A stretch of DNA of 64,000 bases from Gemmatimonadota bacterium (GTDB taxonomy: Bacteria; Gemmatimonadota; Gemmatimonadetes; Longimicrobiales; Gaopeijiaceae): assembly GCA_022560615.1 (NCBI GenBank), contig JADFSR010000010.1, positions 1 to 64,000 on the forward strand. The letters run 5' to 3'. The translations under genes were made by a program, and so were the position numbers. This document shows, piece by piece, positions 17,139 through 26,218 of this stretch (within the stretch, counting starts at the first letter, position 1; the number at the start of each line of letters is the position of its first letter). The notes beneath the pieces were generated by a model. It searched no databases, had not been told where the DNA came from, and worked only from the letters and a program-made list of their open reading frames with translations.

Positions 17139-19592
17139 ATGTCCAACGAAGAACGCGACGGCTATAACCCGTCCGCCGTAGAGGAGAAGTGGCAGCGCCT
17201 GTGGGACGAGCGCGGCACGAACTCCTACACCCTGGAAGAGATCGAGTCCGCGGAGGACACGTTCTACAACCTCATGATGTTCCCTTACCCCTCCGCTGAG
17301 GGGCTGCACGTTGGCAACATCTACGCCTTCACGGGCGCGGACGTGCACGGTCGGTACCAACGGCTCCAGGGGAAGTCTGTCTTCGAGCCGATGGGCTTCG
17401 ACGCGTTCGGCATCCACTCCGAGAACTTCGCGCTGAAGATCGGCACGCACCCGATGGATCTGATCCCGTCGAATGTGAAGAACTTCAAGCGTCAGCTGCG
17501 CCGTCTCGGCGGCATGTTCGACTGGGACCATTCCCTCGATACCACCGACCCCGCCTACTACAAGTGGACGCAGTGGATCTTCGTGCAACTGTTCAAGGCG
17601 GGCCTGGCCGAGCGTAAGGAAGCTCCAGTCAACTGGTGCCCGTCGTGCATGACTGTGCTCGCGAACGAGCAGGTCATTGCGGGCGCGTGTGAACGCTGCG
17701 CCACCCCAGTGGAGCAGCGCCGGATCGCACAGTGGTTCTTCAAGATCACGAAGTACGCCCAGCGGCTGCTGGACAACCTGGCCCACATCGACTGGTCGGA
17801 GACGACCCGGAAGGCGCAGGGGAACTGGATCGGCCGCAGCGAGGGCGCCCAGCTGCTCTTCCCGTTTCTCGACGAGAACGGAGAAGAGACCGGAACGACG
17901 ATCGAGGTCTACACCACGCGCCCCGACACGGTGTTCGGTGCCACGTACATGGTGCTGTCTCCTGAGCACCCTCTGGTCGACGAGGTCACGGATGACGGCC
18001 ACCAGCCACCGGTCTTCGCCTACCGTGATGAGGCCACCCGGACGGACCTGATCGCCCGCCAGAAGATCGACAAGGCCAAGACCGGCGTCTTCACCGGCGG
18101 CCATTGCCGGAACCCCGCGACTGGCGAGGCGATGCCCATCTGGATCGCGGACTACGTGCTTATGGAGTACGGGACCGGTGCGATCATGGCCGTGCCCGGC
18201 CACGACGAGCGCGACTTCGCGTTCGCGACTCAGTTCGACCTGCCGATCGTGCGCGTCGTGGCGTCGCCGGACGACGGCGCCGATACGCCGCTCGAGAGCG
18301 CATACGTCGGGCCCGGGACCCTGGTGAACTCCGCTCACTTCGACGGCATCGACGTCTCGGAGTCGGTGGCAGCGGTCACCGACTGGGCCCGCGAGAACGG
18401 CTGGGGCGACGCGCGCGTGAACTACCGGCTCCACGACTGGTGCATCTCGAGACAGCGCTACTGGGGCCCTCCGATCCCGATCATCCACTGCGACGCCTGC
18501 GGACCCGTGGCCGTGCCCGACGAGGACCTGCCGGTCATCCTGCCGCGCGTCGAGGATTTCAAGCCGGACGATTCGGGCATCAGTCCGCTGGCCCGCGTCG
18601 CGGATTGGTATCAGACCACGTGTCCGGAGTGCGGTGAGGCCGCACGTCGCGAGACCGACGTCAGCGACACGTTCCTCGACTCGAGCTGGTACTTCCTGCG
18701 CTATCCTTCCACCGATTTCGACGACAAGCCGTTCGACGCAGAGATCACCAGGCGATGGCTGCCGGTCGACATGTACATCGGTGGCAACGAGCACGCGGTG
18801 CTGCACCTGATGTACTCTCGCTTCATCACGATGGCGCTGAAGGACCTGGGCCACCTGGACTTCGAGGAGCCGTACGACGTCTTCCGCGCGCACGGGCTGA
18901 TCATCGCCGAGGGCGCGAAGATGTCGAAGAGCAAGGGCAACGTGGTCATCCCCGACCCGATCATCGAGGAGTTCGGGGCCGACGCCTTCCGTACGTATCT
19001 GATGTTCTTGGGCCCGTACGAGGAAGGCGGGGACTACCAGCCCCAGGGAATCCAGGGGCCTTTTGGCTTTCTGCACCGGTTGTGGGACACCGCGACGACC
19101 GCCGAAGACGGTGAGGCCGACGTGGACGTCGAGCGGAAGGTGCACCAAACGATCAAGCAGGTAACGGAGCAGATGCCTGCCCTGAGTTTCAACACTGCGA
19201 TCGCCGCGCTCATGGAATGTCTGAATGCGATCCGAGCAGGCGGCCGGAGCGCCAAGCGCCCGGAGATCGAGCCGCTCGTGCCCATGATCGCGCCGTTCGC
19301 GCCGCACCTCGCCGAGGAGCTGTGGCAACGCTTCGGGAATGAGGGCAGCATCTTCGACGGCAAAAACTGGCCGGCGCATGATGAGGCCAAGACGGTAGAG
19401 ACCCTCGTCGAGATCGCCGTTCAAGTGAACGGCAAGCTGCGCGGCCAAGTAACCGTCGCGAGGGACGCGCCTGAAGACGAGGTGGTCGCGGCTGCGCGCT
19501 CAGACGACAACGTCGCACGCCATCTGCAGGACGGGGAGGAACGCCGAGTGATCTACGTGAAGGACCGTCTCGTGAACTTCGTCGTCGGATGA
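17139..19592 (+). CDS. leuS: Leucyl-tRNA synthetase
   Basis: An 817-aa class Ia synthetase charging tRNA-Leu. The HIGH-type motif is HVGN in [15 protein letters not shown] (about residue 57), and KMSKS is at about 594-598 in [11 protein letters not shown]. The CP1 editing domain is present: [20 protein letters not shown] and [29 protein letters not shown] and the zinc-knuckle-like Cys pairs CPSCMT and CERC are also seen. The start [19 protein letters not shown] is chosen; the upstream start at 17076 lacks conservation. Its stop overlaps the transketolase start (ATGA), an unusual operon partner. Confidence 0.97.
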   Translation: MSNEERDGYNPSAVEEKWQRLWDERGTNSYTLEEIESAEDTFYNLMMFPYPSAEGLHVGNIYAFTGADVHGRYQRLQGKSVFEPMGFDAFGIHSENFALKIGTHPMDLIPSNVKNFKRQLRRLGGMFDWDHSLDTTDPAYYKWTQWIFVQLFKAGLAERKEAPVNWCPSCMTVLANEQVIAGACERCATPVEQRRIAQWFFKITKYAQRLLDNLAHIDWSETTRKAQGNWIGRSEGAQLLFPFLDENGEETGTTIEVYTTRPDTVFGATYMVLSPEHPLVDEVTDDGHQPPVFAYRDEATRTDLIARQKIDKAKTGVFTGGHCRNPATGEAMPIWIADYVLMEYGTGAIMAVPGHDERDFAFATQFDLPIVRVVASPDDGADTPLESAYVGPGTLVNSAHFDGIDVSESVAAVTDWARENGWGDARVNYRLHDWCISRQRYWGPPIPIIHCDACGPVAVPDEDLPVILPRVEDFKPDDSGISPLARVADWYQTTCPECGEAARRETDVSDTFLDSSWYFLRYPSTDFDDKPFDAEITRRWLPVDMYIGGNEHAVLHLMYSRFITMALKDLGHLDFEEPYDVFRAHGLIIAEGAKMSKSKGNVVIPDPIIEEFGADAFRTYLMFLGPYEEGGDYQPQGIQGPFGFLHRLWDTATTAEDGEADVDVERKVHQTIKQVTEQMPALSFNTAIAALMECLNAIRAGGRSAKRPEIEPLVPMIAPFAPHLAEELWQRFGNEGSIFDGKNWPAHDEAKTVETLVEIAVQVNGKLRGQVTVARDAPEDEVVAAARSDDNVARHLQDGEERRVIYVKDRLVNFVVG

Positions 19593-21589
19593 ACGATGTC
19601 GAGCGATTGGCCATCGACGCGATCCGCGTTCTTTCCATGGACGCGGTTCAGCAAGCCAACTCCGGTCACCCGGGCACGCCGATGGCGCTCGCACCGGTCG
19701 GGTACGTCCTCTTCCATCGGCACCTTCGGCACAATCCGAAGGACCCGCATTGGCTCGACCGAGACCGCTTCGTGCTCTCCGTCGGCCACGCGTCGATGCT
19801 CATCTACTCGCTGCTCCACCTGAGCGGATACGACCTCTCGGAGGAGGACATCCGCAACTTCCGCCAATGGGGGTCGCCGACCGCTGGGCATCCCGAGCAT
19901 GGACATGTACCGGGGGTCGAGACGACGACCGGGCCGCTGGGACAGGGGATCGCGAACTCGGTCGGCATGGCCTTGGCGGAACGGTGGCTGGCGGACCGGT
20001 TCAACCGGACAGGGCACCAGATCGTCGACCACTTCACGTACGCGCTCTGCTCAGACGGCGACCTGATGGAGGGCATCTCGCACGAGGCCGCCGCGATCGC
20101 GGGGCACCAAAGGCTCGGCAAGTTGATCTGGATCTTCGACGACAACCAGATCACGATCGAAGGTGCCACGGATCTCTCGACGTCGACCGACCAGGCGAAG
20201 CGATTCGAAGGATACGGATGGCACACCCTTCACGTGCACGACGGCAACGATCTCGAGGCGATCGACCTTGCCATAAGGGAAGCGAAGCGGGAGACCAAGC
20301 GCCCGAGCCTGATCGTGCTCCGCACCGTCATTGCATACGGGAGCCCCGGCAAATCGGGAACGGCGGCGGCGCACGGTGCCCCCCTTGGGGCCGACGAGAT
20401 CGAAGCCACCAAGAAGAACCTCGGCTATCCTTCACTCGAGCCGTTCCACGTCGATGAGAGTGCCCGCAGGCATTGGTCGGACTGCGTGAGCAAGGGCCAG
20501 CGCCTTCAGGATACCTGGCAGGCACGCTTCTCCGTGTATGAGGCCGAGATGCCCGAAATCGCGGCCGAGTTTTCCAACATGATGGCGGGGCACCTGCCCG
20601 AGGGATGGGACCAGGCCGTGCCGGACCTCTCGCACGTCGAATCGGGCGACGCCACCCGCGGTTGGTCTGGTAAGGTTCTGCAGGGCCTCGCGGCGGGCAT
20701 CCCCAACCTCGTGGGCGGATCCGCCGACCTGGGGGGCTCGAACAAGACCGACATCGTCGGCGCGGACAGCCTATTGCCCCACACTCCGTCAGGGCGCGTC
20801 ATGCACTACGGGGTTCGAGAACACGCGATGGGCTCGATCATGAACGGCTTGATCCTGCACGGGGGCATCCGACCGTACGCGGGAACGTTCCTGATCTTCT
20901 CCGACTACATGCGGCCCGCGATCCGGCTGGCCAGCCTGATGGGGCAGCCCGTCGTGTACGTCTTCTCGCACGATTCGATCGGGCTCGGTGAGGACGGTCC
21001 GACCCACCAGCCGGTGGAACAGCTCGCCGCGCTACGCGCGATTCCCAACCTGGCGGACCTGCGGCCCGGCGACGCGGCGGAGACCGAGATAGCCTGGCGT
21101 GTGGCGATCCAGCGCTCCGACGGCCCGAGCTTCCTCGCGCTGAGCCGGCAGAAGGTCGCGGTGCTGGACCGCAGCGGACCGCACGCGTCGGCCGACGGAC
21201 TGCGCCGCGGTGGCTACGTGCTCACCGAGGCTTCCGCAGACCCGCCCGAGGCGATCCTCATCGCGAGCGGATCGGAGCTCGGGCTGGCGGTCGAGGCCCG
21301 AAAACGGCTGGAAGCCGAAGGGGTTCCGACCCGGGTCGTCAGCATGCCGAGCTGGTTCCTGTTCGGGCAGCAGGACCAGAGTTACCGCGACGAGGTGCTG
21401 CCGTCGTCGGTAAGCAATCGAATCTCGGTCGAAGCCGGCAGCACATTCGGATGGGAACGCTGGGTGGGATCCGCCGGTCGCTCGATCGGCCTAGACCACT
21501 TCGGAGCGTCGGCACCCGCCGACGTGCTCTTCGAGAAATTCGGCTTCACCGTCGATAAGGTCGTGGCGGCGGCAAAGGGAATCACCTAG
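19589..21589 (+). CDS. tkt: Transketolase
   Basis: A 666-aa thiamine-diphosphate enzyme of the pentose phosphate and Calvin pathways that moves two-carbon units between sugar phosphates. Motifs include [43 protein letters not shown], the TPP/metal site [14 protein letters not shown] and the second-half [14 protein letters not shown] and [15 protein letters not shown]. Full length compared with bacterial transketolases. It overlaps leuS by 4 nt and so is translated from the same message. Confidence 0.96.
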   Translation: MNDVERLAIDAIRVLSMDAVQQANSGHPGTPMALAPVGYVLFHRHLRHNPKDPHWLDRDRFVLSVGHASMLIYSLLHLSGYDLSEEDIRNFRQWGSPTAGHPEHGHVPGVETTTGPLGQGIANSVGMALAERWLADRFNRTGHQIVDHFTYALCSDGDLMEGISHEAAAIAGHQRLGKLIWIFDDNQITIEGATDLSTSTDQAKRFEGYGWHTLHVHDGNDLEAIDLAIREAKRETKRPSLIVLRTVIAYGSPGKSGTAAAHGAPLGADEIEATKKNLGYPSLEPFHVDESARRHWSDCVSKGQRLQDTWQARFSVYEAEMPEIAAEFSNMMAGHLPEGWDQAVPDLSHVESGDATRGWSGKVLQGLAAGIPNLVGGSADLGGSNKTDIVGADSLLPHTPSGRVMHYGVREHAMGSIMNGLILHGGIRPYAGTFLIFSDYMRPAIRLASLMGQPVVYVFSHDSIGLGEDGPTHQPVEQLAALRAIPNLADLRPGDAAETEIAWRVAIQRSDGPSFLALSRQKVAVLDRSGPHASADGLRRGGYVLTEASADPPEAILIASGSELGLAVEARKRLEAEGVPTRVVSMPSWFLFGQQDQSYRDEVLPSSVSNRISVEAGSTFGWERWVGSAGRSIGLDHFGASAPADVLFEKFGFTVDKVVAAAKGIT

Positions 21590-21666
21590 CGGCTGCGATT
21601 TGCGTTGCCCGCCGCCAGCGCCTACGCTGAGGGGCCACTCTCAACAGCTTGGGAACAGGAGGCACC

Positions 21667-22230
21667 ATGGTTTCGATCCTCTCGCTGTGGGCCCCGATCG
21701 TGCTCGCCGCCGTTCTCGTCTTCGCGGTGAGTTCGATCATCCACATGTTCCTCACCTATCACGTCAACGACTTCAGCAAGGTCGACGACGAAGACGGGGT
21801 GATGGACGCACTGCGCGGCTTCAACATCCCGCCAGGCGACTATGTGCTCCCGTACGCCGGAGGCATGGAGGGCCTGAAGTCGGACGCCTTCCGAGAAAAG
21901 GTACAGAAAGGCCCGGCTGCTTTCTTCACCGTCCTGCAACCCGGCGCGATGTTCGCTATGCGCAAGAGTCTGACGCAGTGGTTCCTGTACAGCGTTCTCG
22001 TCGGCGTGGTCGCCGCCTACCTCGGCGGACGTATGCTCGGCCCCGGTGCCGACTATCTCTCAGTATTCCGCGTGACCGGAACCGTCGCCTTCTGTTGTTA
22101 CGCGCTGGCGCATCCCCAGCGTTCGATATGGTTCCACCAGAAGTGGAGCACATCGTTCAAGTCGATGTTCGACGGCCTTGTCTACGCATCGGTGACCGCC
22201 GGCGCGTTCGGCTGGCTCTGGCCCGCCTAG
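21667..22230 (+). CDS. Conserved-looking integral membrane protein
   Basis: A 187-aa protein with a first hydrophobic span (APIVLAAVLVFAVSSIIHMF), a hydrophilic middle (residues 40-95) containing RGFNIPPGDYVLPYAGGM, and two or three further spans in the second half. An AGGAGG ribosome site lies just before ATG 21667, supporting that start over 21649. No enzyme motif is seen. It follows tkt after 77 bp. Its stop codon shares the palindrome CTAG with the stop of the converging anti-sigma gene. Confidence 0.75.
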   Translation: MVSILSLWAPIVLAAVLVFAVSSIIHMFLTYHVNDFSKVDDEDGVMDALRGFNIPPGDYVLPYAGGMEGLKSDAFREKVQKGPAAFFTVLQPGAMFAMRKSLTQWFLYSVLVGVVAAYLGGRMLGPGADYLSVFRVTGTVAFCCYALAHPQRSIWFHQKWSTSFKSMFDGLVYASVTAGAFGWLWPA

Positions 22231-23000
22231 CGGTCCGAGCTCCTCGCGAGGCTCAGAAGTTGCTCGGGGCTGATCTCCCCGACCAACGCCTGCTCGAGTT
22301 GTCGAGTGGACCATGTTACCACGGGCGTCTCGGATGTTGAGCCACAACAGTCCATCGATAGCGCGGGCTCGCGCGGCTGTGCGCCTTCCCGCGGCACGAG
22401 GTAGTGCGAGATCGACGCACCGTTCTTCTTGTAGATGATCATCGCACCGCGCCTCCCCTCCAGCAGACAGATCTCCGCTCCCTGCAGCTCCAGTCCCTCG
22501 AGCCGGATCGGTCGCAACTGCATGCCGAGCTCTCTGGCCAGAAACCGTCCGATCTCGTCGGGATCGGACGTCACGATGTGGTCCTGCCCCACCGCCCGTC
22601 TCAAATAGTCCTCGACGAACATCGCACCGTCAGCCAACTCGGGCGGCACGTCTGACCTGAAGTCCACGACGCCAATCGCCGCCAGCGAGACGGCCAACAT
22701 TAGCGACCACACCGCGATTCTCTTCCAACTCACACCCGCTGGCTCCCTCTCGGTGCCGTGGGGGGCCCTCGTGTCCCAGCGCGCTGCTGCCAACGCGTCG
22801 AAAACTCTCTCCCGCACCTCGCGGGGAGCGATCTCACTCCGGAGCTTGTCATACATCTCCAGCAGTGCTCGGTCCTGATTGAAGAACTCGGTACACTCTG
22901 GGCAGTTCGCGACGTGCACGCGGGCTTCGGCGACCTGGGCGCCGACCAGCCGCGGCTTCTCAGGGGGCCACAGTCCGGCCCTGGCGTCTTGACAATCCAT
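22227..23000 (-). CDS. Probable zinc-finger anti-sigma factor
   Basis: A 257-aa protein whose N-terminus carries the zf-HC2 anti-sigma motif: His29, Cys33 and Cys36 in HVANCPECTEFF. A single membrane span lies near residues 92-110 (SLMLAVSLAAIGVV). The C-terminal extracytoplasmic part contains CCGSTSETPVVTWS. The gene follows the sigma-like gene by 4 bp, the standard arrangement for a membrane anti-sigma factor that holds its sigma factor until a signal arrives. ATG 23000 is chosen since it directly precedes MDCQDARAG. Confidence 0.8.
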   Translation of the reverse strand: MDCQDARAGLWPPEKPRLVGAQVAEARVHVANCPECTEFFNQDRALLEMYDKLRSEIAPREVRERVFDALAAARWDTRAPHGTEREPAGVSWKRIAVWSLMLAVSLAAIGVVDFRSDVPPELADGAMFVEDYLRRAVGQDHIVTSDPDEIGRFLARELGMQLRPIRLEGLELQGAEICLLEGRRGAMIIYKKNGASISHYLVPREGAQPREPALSMDCCGSTSETPVVTWSTRQLEQALVGEISPEQLLSLARSSDR

Positions 23001-23004
23001 CTCT

Positions 23005-23514
23005 CTAGCTCCCGCTCTCAACCGGGCTACTACCCTGCTGCGTCGGGCCCAGAATCTCCTTGAGCAGCAGATCCCGATAGAGGAGAAACTCCTTCAGGGT
23101 GGACCGCTCGACGCCGAGAGCGCGCGCCGCATCGTCGTAGCTCCACCTCCTCAAAAGCACCAACCACAGCGCCGCCCGGGGCTGCGCCGGAACCACACCT
23201 GCCGCCCGGAAGAGTACGTCGGCCGCGAACTCGGCAACCGCACCGTGTGAGTAAGCGCCTGTCACCCGTGGAGCGGCGCGCAGCGGAACGGTTCCATCCG
23301 TGACTCGATCCAAGAACTGGCGGACCAGGCGGGCTTGCAGCCACCGCTCGAACGGCTCAGTTCCAGCCTCCGCCGCGTGTGCGCGAAACGCGTGGATCAT
23401 CGTATCCACGAGCAGCTGCTCGGCCCAGCGGCGGTCCCCCGCGCAAAGGAAGAGCGCCGCTTGATAGAGGCCGTCGAGTTCCTCGCCAACCTTCTCCTCG
23501 AATGTACGAGGCAT
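23005..23514 (-). CDS. ECF-type sigma factor-like protein
   Basis: A 169-aa protein with a divergent sigma region 2 (ELDGLYQAALFLCAGDRRWAEQLL, like the LYxxAxxLxGxxxxAEDLxQ core) and a region 4-like helix-turn-helix (WSYDDAARALGVERSTLKEFL). Between them the spacing fits ECF sigma factors. Region 2 is weakly conserved: the usual acidic DLVQ(E)TF part is LLVDTMIHAF. Partnering with the zf-HC2 gene just downstream supports the assignment. The signal and regulon are unknown. Confidence 0.75.
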   Translation of the reverse strand: MPRTFEEKVGEELDGLYQAALFLCAGDRRWAEQLLVDTMIHAFRAHAAEAGTEPFERWLQARLVRQFLDRVTDGTVPLRAAPRVTGAYSHGAVAEFAADVLFRAAGVVPAQPRAALWLVLLRRWSYDDAARALGVERSTLKEFLLYRDLLLKEILGPTQQGSSPVESGS

Positions 23515-23671
23515 CCAGCCCCTCCTGTGCCGTAGTCCTCCCCTCGACGGTGCTCCTCCGCATTCACCGCATGTGGCCAATACAGGACGATGGGGAAAAG
23601 TTCTCGTAGAACGTCCACTGAAGAGAGCGCCGCCGTTCGTCGCTGGAGCCTAGCGGTCGGTCCGTCGTCGA

Positions 23672-24451
23672 TCAGTCCGACCGGCGCTGAAGCGCGGGCG
23701 GGAGCGGGGGAACTCGATCGACGGCATCGCGGCGCCTGACTCGTCGATGCAGAGGACGGTCGTGGAGGGTCTCGGGCGTGCACCCTACTCGTGACGCCCA
23801 CTCCCGCCACGTCCGCCCGTGGTCGCGATGCCCGTTCACCAGGTAGTCTGCGGCGTGCGCCATCTCGTGGAGGAGGGTGTCGACGCGTTCCGCCCCGTTC
23901 CCTTCGAGCATCAGGTCGACGTTCAACGCGATCTCGACCACATAGCGTGCACCCTCTCCCCCGCCCGGCAACATATGGCCGAGCGCCGACTTCATTCGAC
24001 TGCTCAAGCGTACCGGGACGTCGGCCGGCAGAATTCCACTGAAGCGCGTGTGGTTGAAATAGCGATAGATGGACCGGAAATAGCGTCGCTGGTCGGCAGT
24101 CGCACAGCAGTGTGTAGTGCCCCCTTCAGCGCGTCCTGATGCGCACAGGCGAGACTCGTGCTCGGAACGCGCCTCTTCGACCGCACGCTGAAGCTCCGGC
24201 CAGTCATGAACCCTTCGCCCTGCGTCCCTGGCCTTCGGTGTGCTGACACCGCCCTCCGACGCGATCACCGCAAACGCATCGAGCAGCTCGGGCGGGGAAC
24301 GGCGATATGCGACATGCACGTTAAGCGCCGCGCCTCTCTGCGTCAGCGACCAAATCGTGCTTCGGTTTCTCCGAAATGATACACGACTAAGCTGCAGAGC
24401 GCCGCGGCGGCGGAGCTCGCCCAGAAACTCGGCAGGCGTGAGCGCGCGCAT
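23672..24451 (-). CDS. SprT-like zinc metalloprotease domain protein
   Basis: A 259-aa protein whose C-terminal half has the SprT/Spartan-like catalytic motif HEMAHAADYLVNGHRDHGRTW, with HExxH at residues 195-199 and a downstream His as likely third ligand. The N-terminal 100 residues (QLSRVSFRRNRSTIWSLT) have no recognised fold. SprT-like domains cleave DNA-protein crosslinks in eukaryotes; the bacterial role is unclear. A Cys pair (THCCAT) sits in the middle. ATG 24451 is chosen. Confidence 0.8.
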   Translation of the reverse strand: MRALTPAEFLGELRRRGALQLSRVSFRRNRSTIWSLTQRGAALNVHVAYRRSPPELLDAFAVIASEGGVSTPKARDAGRRVHDWPELQRAVEEARSEHESRLCASGRAEGGTTHCCATADQRRYFRSIYRYFNHTRFSGILPADVPVRLSSRMKSALGHMLPGGGEGARYVVEIALNVDLMLEGNGAERVDTLLHEMAHAADYLVNGHRDHGRTWREWASRVGCTPETLHDRPLHRRVRRRDAVDRVPPLPPALQRRSD

Positions 24452-24499
24452 ACTAGCAGTGAAGGGTGATCCCCAACGGAGGAGCAAACTCGAATGATC

Positions 24500-24703
24500 T
24501 CTTGGAAACGCTGGAAAACGTTAGCAAAAGAAGTATGCAATTGCGACTGTACCCACTATATATAGTGTATCTGTGTCATCGGATCACCGACATGTCGTAG
24601 GCCTATATAAATTCTTCTATTGCGCATCACCGGTGAACGCGTGTAAATAGGAACTCACTTCGACCGTCCTTAGTGTTCAAACACCGTTTCGGAGGGATCT
24701 CCA
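24500..24703 (+). promoter_or_regulatory. AT-rich leader of the histone-like gene with two palindromes
   Basis: This stretch is markedly richer in A and T than its surroundings. It holds a 14-bp perfect palindrome CACTATATATAGTG at 24554-24567 and a 10-bp palindrome CGACATGTCG at 24588-24597. A TATATAAA box follows at about 24604-24611. GGAGG before the GTG at 24704 is the ribosome site. The palindromes could be operator sites or a promoter with a cruciform; no exact -35/-10 pair can be set with confidence. Confidence 0.5.
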
Positions 24704-25156
24704 GTGGCGACCAACAACAAGAAGGCTCCGGCTAAGAAGAAGAAGGCCGCAGCTAAGATGCCGACCACCAAGAAGGCCAGCGGCGCGAAGAAGCGTCCGG
24801 CCTCGAAGCGGGCGCCGGCTCGGAAGACGAAGGCCGCACCGCAGAAGGCTGCGCCCAAGAAGAAGGCCGCTCCCAAGAAGAAGGCCGTAGCCAAGAAGAG
24901 GGCTGCGCCCAAGAAGAAGGCCGCTCCAAAGAAGAAGGCCGCTCCAAAGAAGAAGGCCGCTCCAAAGAAGAAGGCCGCTCCAAAGAAGAAGGCCGTAGCC
25001 AAGAAGAGGGCTGCGCCCAAGAAGAAGGCCGCTCCAACGAAGAAGGCCACAGCCAAGAAAAAGGCTGCTCCAAAGAAGAAGGCCGCAGCCGAGAAGAAGG
25101 CCGCTCCTAAGAAGAACGCCGCTCCAAAGAAGAACGCCGCCAAGCGGAAGAAGTAG
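24704..25156 (+). CDS. Histone H1-like Lys/Ala/Pro-repeat DNA-binding protein
   Basis: A 150-aa protein made almost entirely of Lys, Ala and Pro. From about residue 45 it consists of repeats of KKKAAP, with variants KKKAVA, KKRAAP and KKNAAP. It resembles the lysine-rich tails of eukaryotic H1 and bacterial H1-like proteins such as Hc1 and AlgP, which condense or bridge DNA. GTG start with GGAGG eight bases upstream. The DNA is a near-perfect tandem array with an 18-bp unit, so copy number could change by slippage. A strong terminator follows, so it is probably a single-gene unit. Confidence 0.85.
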   Translation: MATNNKKAPAKKKKAAAKMPTTKKASGAKKRPASKRAPARKTKAAPQKAAPKKKAAPKKKAVAKKRAAPKKKAAPKKKAAPKKKAAPKKKAAPKKKAVAKKRAAPKKKAAPTKKATAKKKAAPKKKAAAEKKAAPKKNAAPKKNAAKRKK

Positions 25157-25182
25157 AGCCCGCTCGGGTCTGTCGTAGTGCT

Positions 25183-25220
25183 GACGCCGGCGCCCCTCGG
25201 GGCGTCGGCGTCGTCTTTTT
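25183..25220 (+). terminator. Rho-independent terminator after the histone-like gene
   Basis: GACGCCG-G-CGCCCC pairs with GGGGCG-T-CGGCGTC, forming a stem of up to 14 bp with one G-T pair and a very small loop (the innermost pairs probably open). It is followed by GTCTTTTT. It lies 26 bp after the stop at 25156 and ends transcription before the next gene at 25292. Confidence 0.88.
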
Positions 25221-25291
25221 GAGGTCCTGGCGCGGGCAGCAGCTAACGAATCTTCGGCATCACGCGTCCTTGTTTACGAAGGGAGAACAGA

Positions 25292-25990
25292 ATGTCAACT
25301 TGGAGTCCCACGATGCGCATTCTCCAATGCGTCCTGTCCGCGATCATATTGATCGGCGTCGCCGGCTGCGGTGGCGGCGGTGAACTTCGTCCCGTCCCAC
25401 TTGCGTTCCAAGATGGCTTTAGCGGGACCTGGATCCGGAACGCCGGTCTGAGCGAGAACCCAAGAGAAGCGACCGGCCTCGGCAATCGCGGGGGGGCTGG
25501 GGGAGATGCGTTCGGAGGCGGTGGTCGAGGTGGCGGGAGTCGGGGCGGCGGCGGCGGTGGACGCGGAGGGGGCGGCGGGGTACGTGGCGGTGGACGCGAG
25601 GGCGCGGCGGGCGGCGACGTTGACCCGGCAGACATGCAACGGGTGATGCGGGCCATGCGGCCAGCGGAGCGCCTCATTCTGACAGTGACAGACTCGACGG
25701 TCGAGTTGAGGACGGGGCGTGGAGCGCCGCTCCTGCTCAGGCTGGACGGCGAGGAGATCGAAATCGATCTCGGCGACGATCAAACCATGAAGGTGAGGGC
25801 CGAATGGAAGGGTGAGACGCTCGAGCTTCGAACCGACCTCAGAGGGGGCTTCTCAATCAACCAGTCCTACTCACTGGACTCGGAGACGGGACGTATGGAG
25901 ATCGACGTCTCGTCTCGCGTGCGCGGCCGGCGTATCCGAACGATTCAGGTGTACGATCGGACGTCGCGGAACGATTCGGTTCCCTTATAG
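25292..25990 (+). CDS. Gly-rich putative lipoprotein
   Basis: A 232-aa protein with a signal peptide ending in a lipobox (IGVAGC), a long Gly/Arg-rich linker at about residues 62-110, and a C-terminal beta-rich region from about 120 (LILTVTDSTVELRTG, LLLRLDGEEIEIDLGDD). A GGGAG ribosome site supports the ATG at 25292; an inner ATG at 25313 would also give a signal peptide. The C-terminal strands could form a small barrel or sandwich. No family recognised. Codon composition in the Gly tract is extremely GC-rich. Confidence 0.7.
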   Translation: MSTWSPTMRILQCVLSAIILIGVAGCGGGGELRPVPLAFQDGFSGTWIRNAGLSENPREATGLGNRGGAGGDAFGGGGRGGGSRGGGGGGRGGGGGVRGGGREGAAGGDVDPADMQRVMRAMRPAERLILTVTDSTVELRTGRGAPLLLRLDGEEIEIDLGDDQTMKVRAEWKGETLELRTDLRGGFSINQSYSLDSETGRMEIDVSSRVRGRRIRTIQVYDRTSRNDSVPL

Positions 25991-26218
25991 CTCCCCAAGA
26001 AAACTCATCACCGCATCATATTCGGACTGGACCGCGGAGAAGATGCCCCTGGCACCGCCGGTATTCCCTTCCTTCCCGCACGCCCTCGACATCTACTACC
26101 CATGGGGTAAGGGAGTGGCAGACGCCGTGGCTCTGACCGTAGTTTCGGGACGTGCACCTGGCGACCTAGTGTAAACCAGGTTCGATGTCTCCCGTGGCCC
26201 GCGGCTGGTTTCCCCGGA

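Noticed and set aside
17118-19448. 776-codon minus-strand frame opposite leuS
   Set aside because: An antisense artefact of high GC; the plus strand has clear leucyl-tRNA synthetase motifs.
24850-25140. CRISPR or satellite array in the 18-bp tandem repeats
   Set aside because: The repeat is in frame and codes for KKKAAP; it is protein-coding low complexity.
25991-26218. Possible threonine leader or riboswitch before thrC
   Set aside because: No run of Thr/Ile codons, no terminator-antiterminator pair and no known riboswitch core could be identified.
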